Assembly: GCA_002278935.1 (NCBI GenBank)
Contig: NCJL01000004.1
Coordinates: 186,001 to 250,000 of the forward strand
Direction of reading: 5' to 3'
Length of the DNA: 64,000 nucleotides
From: Gallionellales bacterium 39-52-133
GTDB taxonomy: Bacteria > Pseudomonadota > Gammaproteobacteria > Burkholderiales > Gallionellaceae
This document shows, in pieces, positions 61,522 to 64,000 of the stretch. Within the stretch, counting starts at the first letter, position 1; every line of letters begins with the position of its first letter. Made by a program: the position numbers and the translations under genes. The notes below the pieces were generated by a model, which saw only the letters and a list, made by a program, of their open reading frames with translations, had not been told where the DNA came from and made no database searches.

Positions 61522-64000
61522 TATTCAATCAATTGCGCTCAATTCTGTCCGGTACCTTGCGCCGCCAGCTTATATGGGGGGTCGTAGGTGTGCATGCCCT
61601 GATGATGAGCCTTTTTGTATGGGACTTGACGATGCGGCAACAGGAAATGCTGCAGGATCAGCAGGCCAGTCTGGCTACCGGTCTGGCCGAGAGTATGGCA
61701 ACTTCTACAGCGTTATCGGTAGTGTCACGCGACCTGGCCGGTTTGCAGGAGGTCGTTGAGGCGCAACAAAGGCTTGACGAGCTGAGCTATGCGATGATTT
61801 TAAACCAGCAGGGCCAGGTATTGGCGCATACAGATCGTCAGTACCTGGGCAAGTACGTGCTTGATCTGCCGGTTCAAGCTGCATTGCAAGTTCACAGATA
61901 CAGCCCCACGCAGGTGGATGTGGTCAATCCGGTCATGGTCGCGGGAAGGCATGCGGGGTGGGTTCGTGTTGGATTTGGAAAGAGCGCCACTCATGTGCAA
62001 TTGGAACGCATAGTTCGGGATGGCGTTTTGTATGCGCTGGTAGCTATCGTTATAGGTGGCATGCTGGCTGCTTTGATGGCGGCGCGACTTACGCGAAGGC
62101 TGAACAGAATACAGTCCGTGGCGAATGCGGTGCAGTCGGGCCAGTCAGACAAACGCGTGCAGATGGAAGGAGGAGACGAGGCTGCGCAACTCGGAAAGCA
62201 GTTCGACGCGATGCTGGAGGTTCTGGCCGAGCGCGAGCATGAAATCTTTGCGTCGCGTGAAAAACTGGAATTGACGCAGTACGCGATCGATCACATACAG
62301 GAAGGGGTATTCTGGATAGACAAGACGGGAATTCTTGTCAATGTAAATGAACATGCATGCACCAGTCTGGGCTATACAGGTGATGAATTGGTGGGTATGC
62401 ACATAGGGGATATTGATTCCGAATTTGATTCTGCGAGCTGGATGCAAAGCTTTGCACGGAAAAAGACTGAGTCGCATCATGTGATGGAAACCCGCCACAG
62501 GCATAAAAACGGTACCATTTTTCCGGTCGAAATATTCAGCAGCTACGTCTGCTATGGGAACCAGGAATATACGTTTGCAATTTCCCGTGACATCACCGCA
62601 CGCAAACAGGAAGAAGAAATTCTGCTTAAATCCTACAGGGAGATAGAGGATTTGTACCATAACGCACCCTGCGGCTACCATTCTCTGGATAATGCTGGTG
62701 TTTTCCTGAAAATCAACGATACCGAATTGTCATGGCTGGGCTATACCCGCGAGGAAATCGTGGGGCGCAAGCGTTTCGCCGATTTGCTTACGCCCTCTAG
62801 TATCAAATTTTTTAACCAGAAATTCCCCGCTTTTATGCAGCGTGGCTGGGTTAATGATCTGGAATTCGAACTTGTCCGCAAGGACGGGACAGTGATGCCA
62901 GTACTGCTGAGTGCCACGGCGGTCAGGGATGATGCCGGAAATTATCTGATGAGTCGCACGACGATTTTCGATATTGCCGAGCGCAAACAGGCAGAGTTCG
63001 CACTGGAAAACCTTAACCGTTTTTACTCATTATTGACGCATGTCAACGAGGCTATTGTCCGAGCCACAAACCAGAATCAGCTGTTCAAGGATATTTGCCG
63101 TATCGCGGTGGAAGATGGCCGCTTCGTCATGGCTTGGGTTGGCATGATGGACAACGATCTGCACGAAATTAATCCGCTCAGTTATTGGGGGCACGAGGCC
63201 GGATATCTGGAATATCTGCGAAAAGTGGGTATCCTGAGCTATAGCGGGCCTACTGCACAGACTCTGCAGACGGGGGTGTGCCGCTTGAGCCAGGATATCG
63301 CCGGGGATGCCGCTATGAGCCCGTGGCGACAGGAGGCGCTTAAGCGCGGATACAGATCCTCCGCGGCTTTTCCACTCTACCTTGGCAGCAAGGTGGTGGG
63401 GGCAATCAATCTGTATGCGGCCGATGCGCATTATTTCGACGATGCAATTGTTTGCCTGCTCGATGATCTTGCCCGCGATATTTCGTTTGCTCTAGGTGCG
63501 CTTGACCAGCAGGGCAGGCGCGCACATGCCGAGGCGCAGTTGCAACAGCTTAACCGTGAGCTTGAACAGCGTGTTGCAGACCGCACGCGGGAGCTTGAAA
63601 ATACAAACAAGGAACTTGAATCGTTCAGTTATTCGGTTTCGCATGATCTGCGTGCGCCCTTGCGCAGTATCGACGGTTTCAGCCAGCTGTTACTGAAAAG
63701 GTACAGTGAGCACCTGGATGCAACGGGAAAGGATTATCTGGAGCGGGTGCGCCGTGCGAGCCAGCATATGGGACAACTGATCGACGACCTGCTACAGCTT
63801 TCAAAGGTAACGCGCGGATCGCTGAAGCGCGAGCAGATTGACCTCGGAAAAATAGCGGAAAAAGTGGCGGATGATCTGAAAAATACAAATCCGGGGCGTG
63901 TAGTCAGGTTTGTCCTGCAGCAAAACCTGAGCATATTTGCGGACGGGGGCTTGATGCACATTGTCATGGAAAATCTGCTTGGCAATGCCTACAAGTACAC
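61518..64000 (+). CDS. Sensor histidine kinase paired with a PhnD-like protein, partial
   Basis: About 827 residues visible; runs off the right edge. ATG 61518 overlaps the binding-protein stop by 4 bp. Membrane helices near residues 16-36 and 165-190 flank a small periplasmic sensor; then a HAMP-like linker, two PAS domains (about 255-370 and 375-490), a GAF domain (about 500-665), a coiled linker and HisKA with 'SYSVSHDLRAPLRSIDGFSQ', where the H-box 'HDLRAPL' marks the phytochrome-like kinase class. The HATPase begins at 'IVMENLLGNAYKY' and is cut. It is a different kinase class from those at 14401-27747. Confidence 0.9.
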   Translation, partial: MIFNQLRSILSGTLRRQLIWGVVGVHALMMSLFVWDLTMRQQEMLQDQQASLATGLAESMATSTALSVVSRDLAGLQEVVEAQQRLDELSYAMILNQQGQVLAHTDRQYLGKYVLDLPVQAALQVHRYSPTQVDVVNPVMVAGRHAGWVRVGFGKSATHVQLERIVRDGVLYALVAIVIGGMLAALMAARLTRRLNRIQSVANAVQSGQSDKRVQMEGGDEAAQLGKQFDAMLEVLAEREHEIFASREKLELTQYAIDHIQEGVFWIDKTGILVNVNEHACTSLGYTGDELVGMHIGDIDSEFDSASWMQSFARKKTESHHVMETRHRHKNGTIFPVEIFSSYVCYGNQEYTFAISRDITARKQEEEILLKSYREIEDLYHNAPCGYHSLDNAGVFLKINDTELSWLGYTREEIVGRKRFADLLTPSSIKFFNQKFPAFMQRGWVNDLEFELVRKDGTVMPVLLSATAVRDDAGNYLMSRTTIFDIAERKQAEFALENLNRFYSLLTHVNEAIVRATNQNQLFKDICRIAVEDGRFVMAWVGMMDNDLHEINPLSYWGHEAGYLEYLRKVGILSYSGPTAQTLQTGVCRLSQDIAGDAAMSPWRQEALKRGYRSSAAFPLYLGSKVVGAINLYAADAHYFDDAIVCLLDDLARDISFALGALDQQGRRAHAEAQLQQLNRELEQRVADRTRELENTNKELESFSYSVSHDLRAPLRSIDGFSQLLLKRYSEHLDATGKDYLERVRRASQHMGQLIDDLLQLSKVTRGSLKREQIDLGKIAEKVADDLKNTNPGRVVRFVLQQNLSIFADGGLMHIVMENLLGNAYKY

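Overview
The window looks like a chromosomal segment of a betaproteobacterium, probably of the Nitrosomonadales/Gallionellaceae-like group. That placement is inferred from gene content and order: rpmE/ispB beside a type II secretion cluster, a PP0621-pilS-pilR-ampD block, class Ia nrdA-nrdB followed by a Lys/Ala-rich histone H1-like gene, a proteasome-like Ntn hydrolase of the betaproteobacterial type beside pabB, and gmk-rpoZ-spoT. No rRNA, tRNA, CRISPR array, transposase or phage gene was recognised. Both ends cut through genes.

Layout. 1-3488: end of a DevBCA/MacAB-like export operon, a TetR regulator and a c556-type cytochrome. 3538-7397: three exported envelope proteins on the minus strand (two share a 19-residue repeat, one is a predicted outer-membrane barrel), divergent from an OmpR/EnvZ-like two-component system. 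7406-14183: housekeeping and metabolic genes (histidine phosphatase, CorA, TcdA, CZB protein, Rieske ferredoxin with a TrpD2-like protein, TatD, a quinone oxidoreductase-like enzyme). 14401-28919: a run of six signalling genes holding three hybrid kinases, two stand-alone solute-binding proteins without any ABC permease or ATPase, a 1866-residue kinase that ends in Hpt, receiver and EAL domains, and a receiver-PP2C phosphatase. 29209-33654: aroC, an ArnT-like glycosyltransferase, rpmE, ispB. 33704-45075: a complete type II secretion system as two divergent operons (gspC-D-E-F on minus, gspG to gspN on plus). 45188-49068: PP0621-like protein, PilS/PilR-like two-component system, AmpD. 49441-53688: nrdA and nrdB with candidate NrdR boxes upstream and a 49-bp near-perfect palindrome at the nrdA stop codon. 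53945-54513: histone H1-like gene with a frame break. 54823-60489: BPH-type Ntn hydrolase, pabB, pirin, and spoT/rpoZ/gmk. 60610-64000: a further solute-binding protein plus sensor kinase pair, cut by the window end.

The most noteworthy signal is the recurring module 'periplasmic or anchored solute-binding protein directly followed by a multi-PAS/HAMP histidine kinase', seen three times (17652/18498, 20903/22147, 60610/61518), twice with 4-bp stop/start overlaps. With no transporter genes nearby, these binding proteins most likely act as co-receptors for kinases. In the main locus the kinases sit with c-di-GMP hydrolysis (EAL) and phosphatase (PP2C) outputs. Other unexplained structure includes a dispersed AT-rich motif at gene ends, a ~239-bp nested inverted-repeat element before tatD, CACAGATT-type inverted repeats containing DnaA-box sequences, and the nrdA palindrome with its 104-bp tandem duplication.
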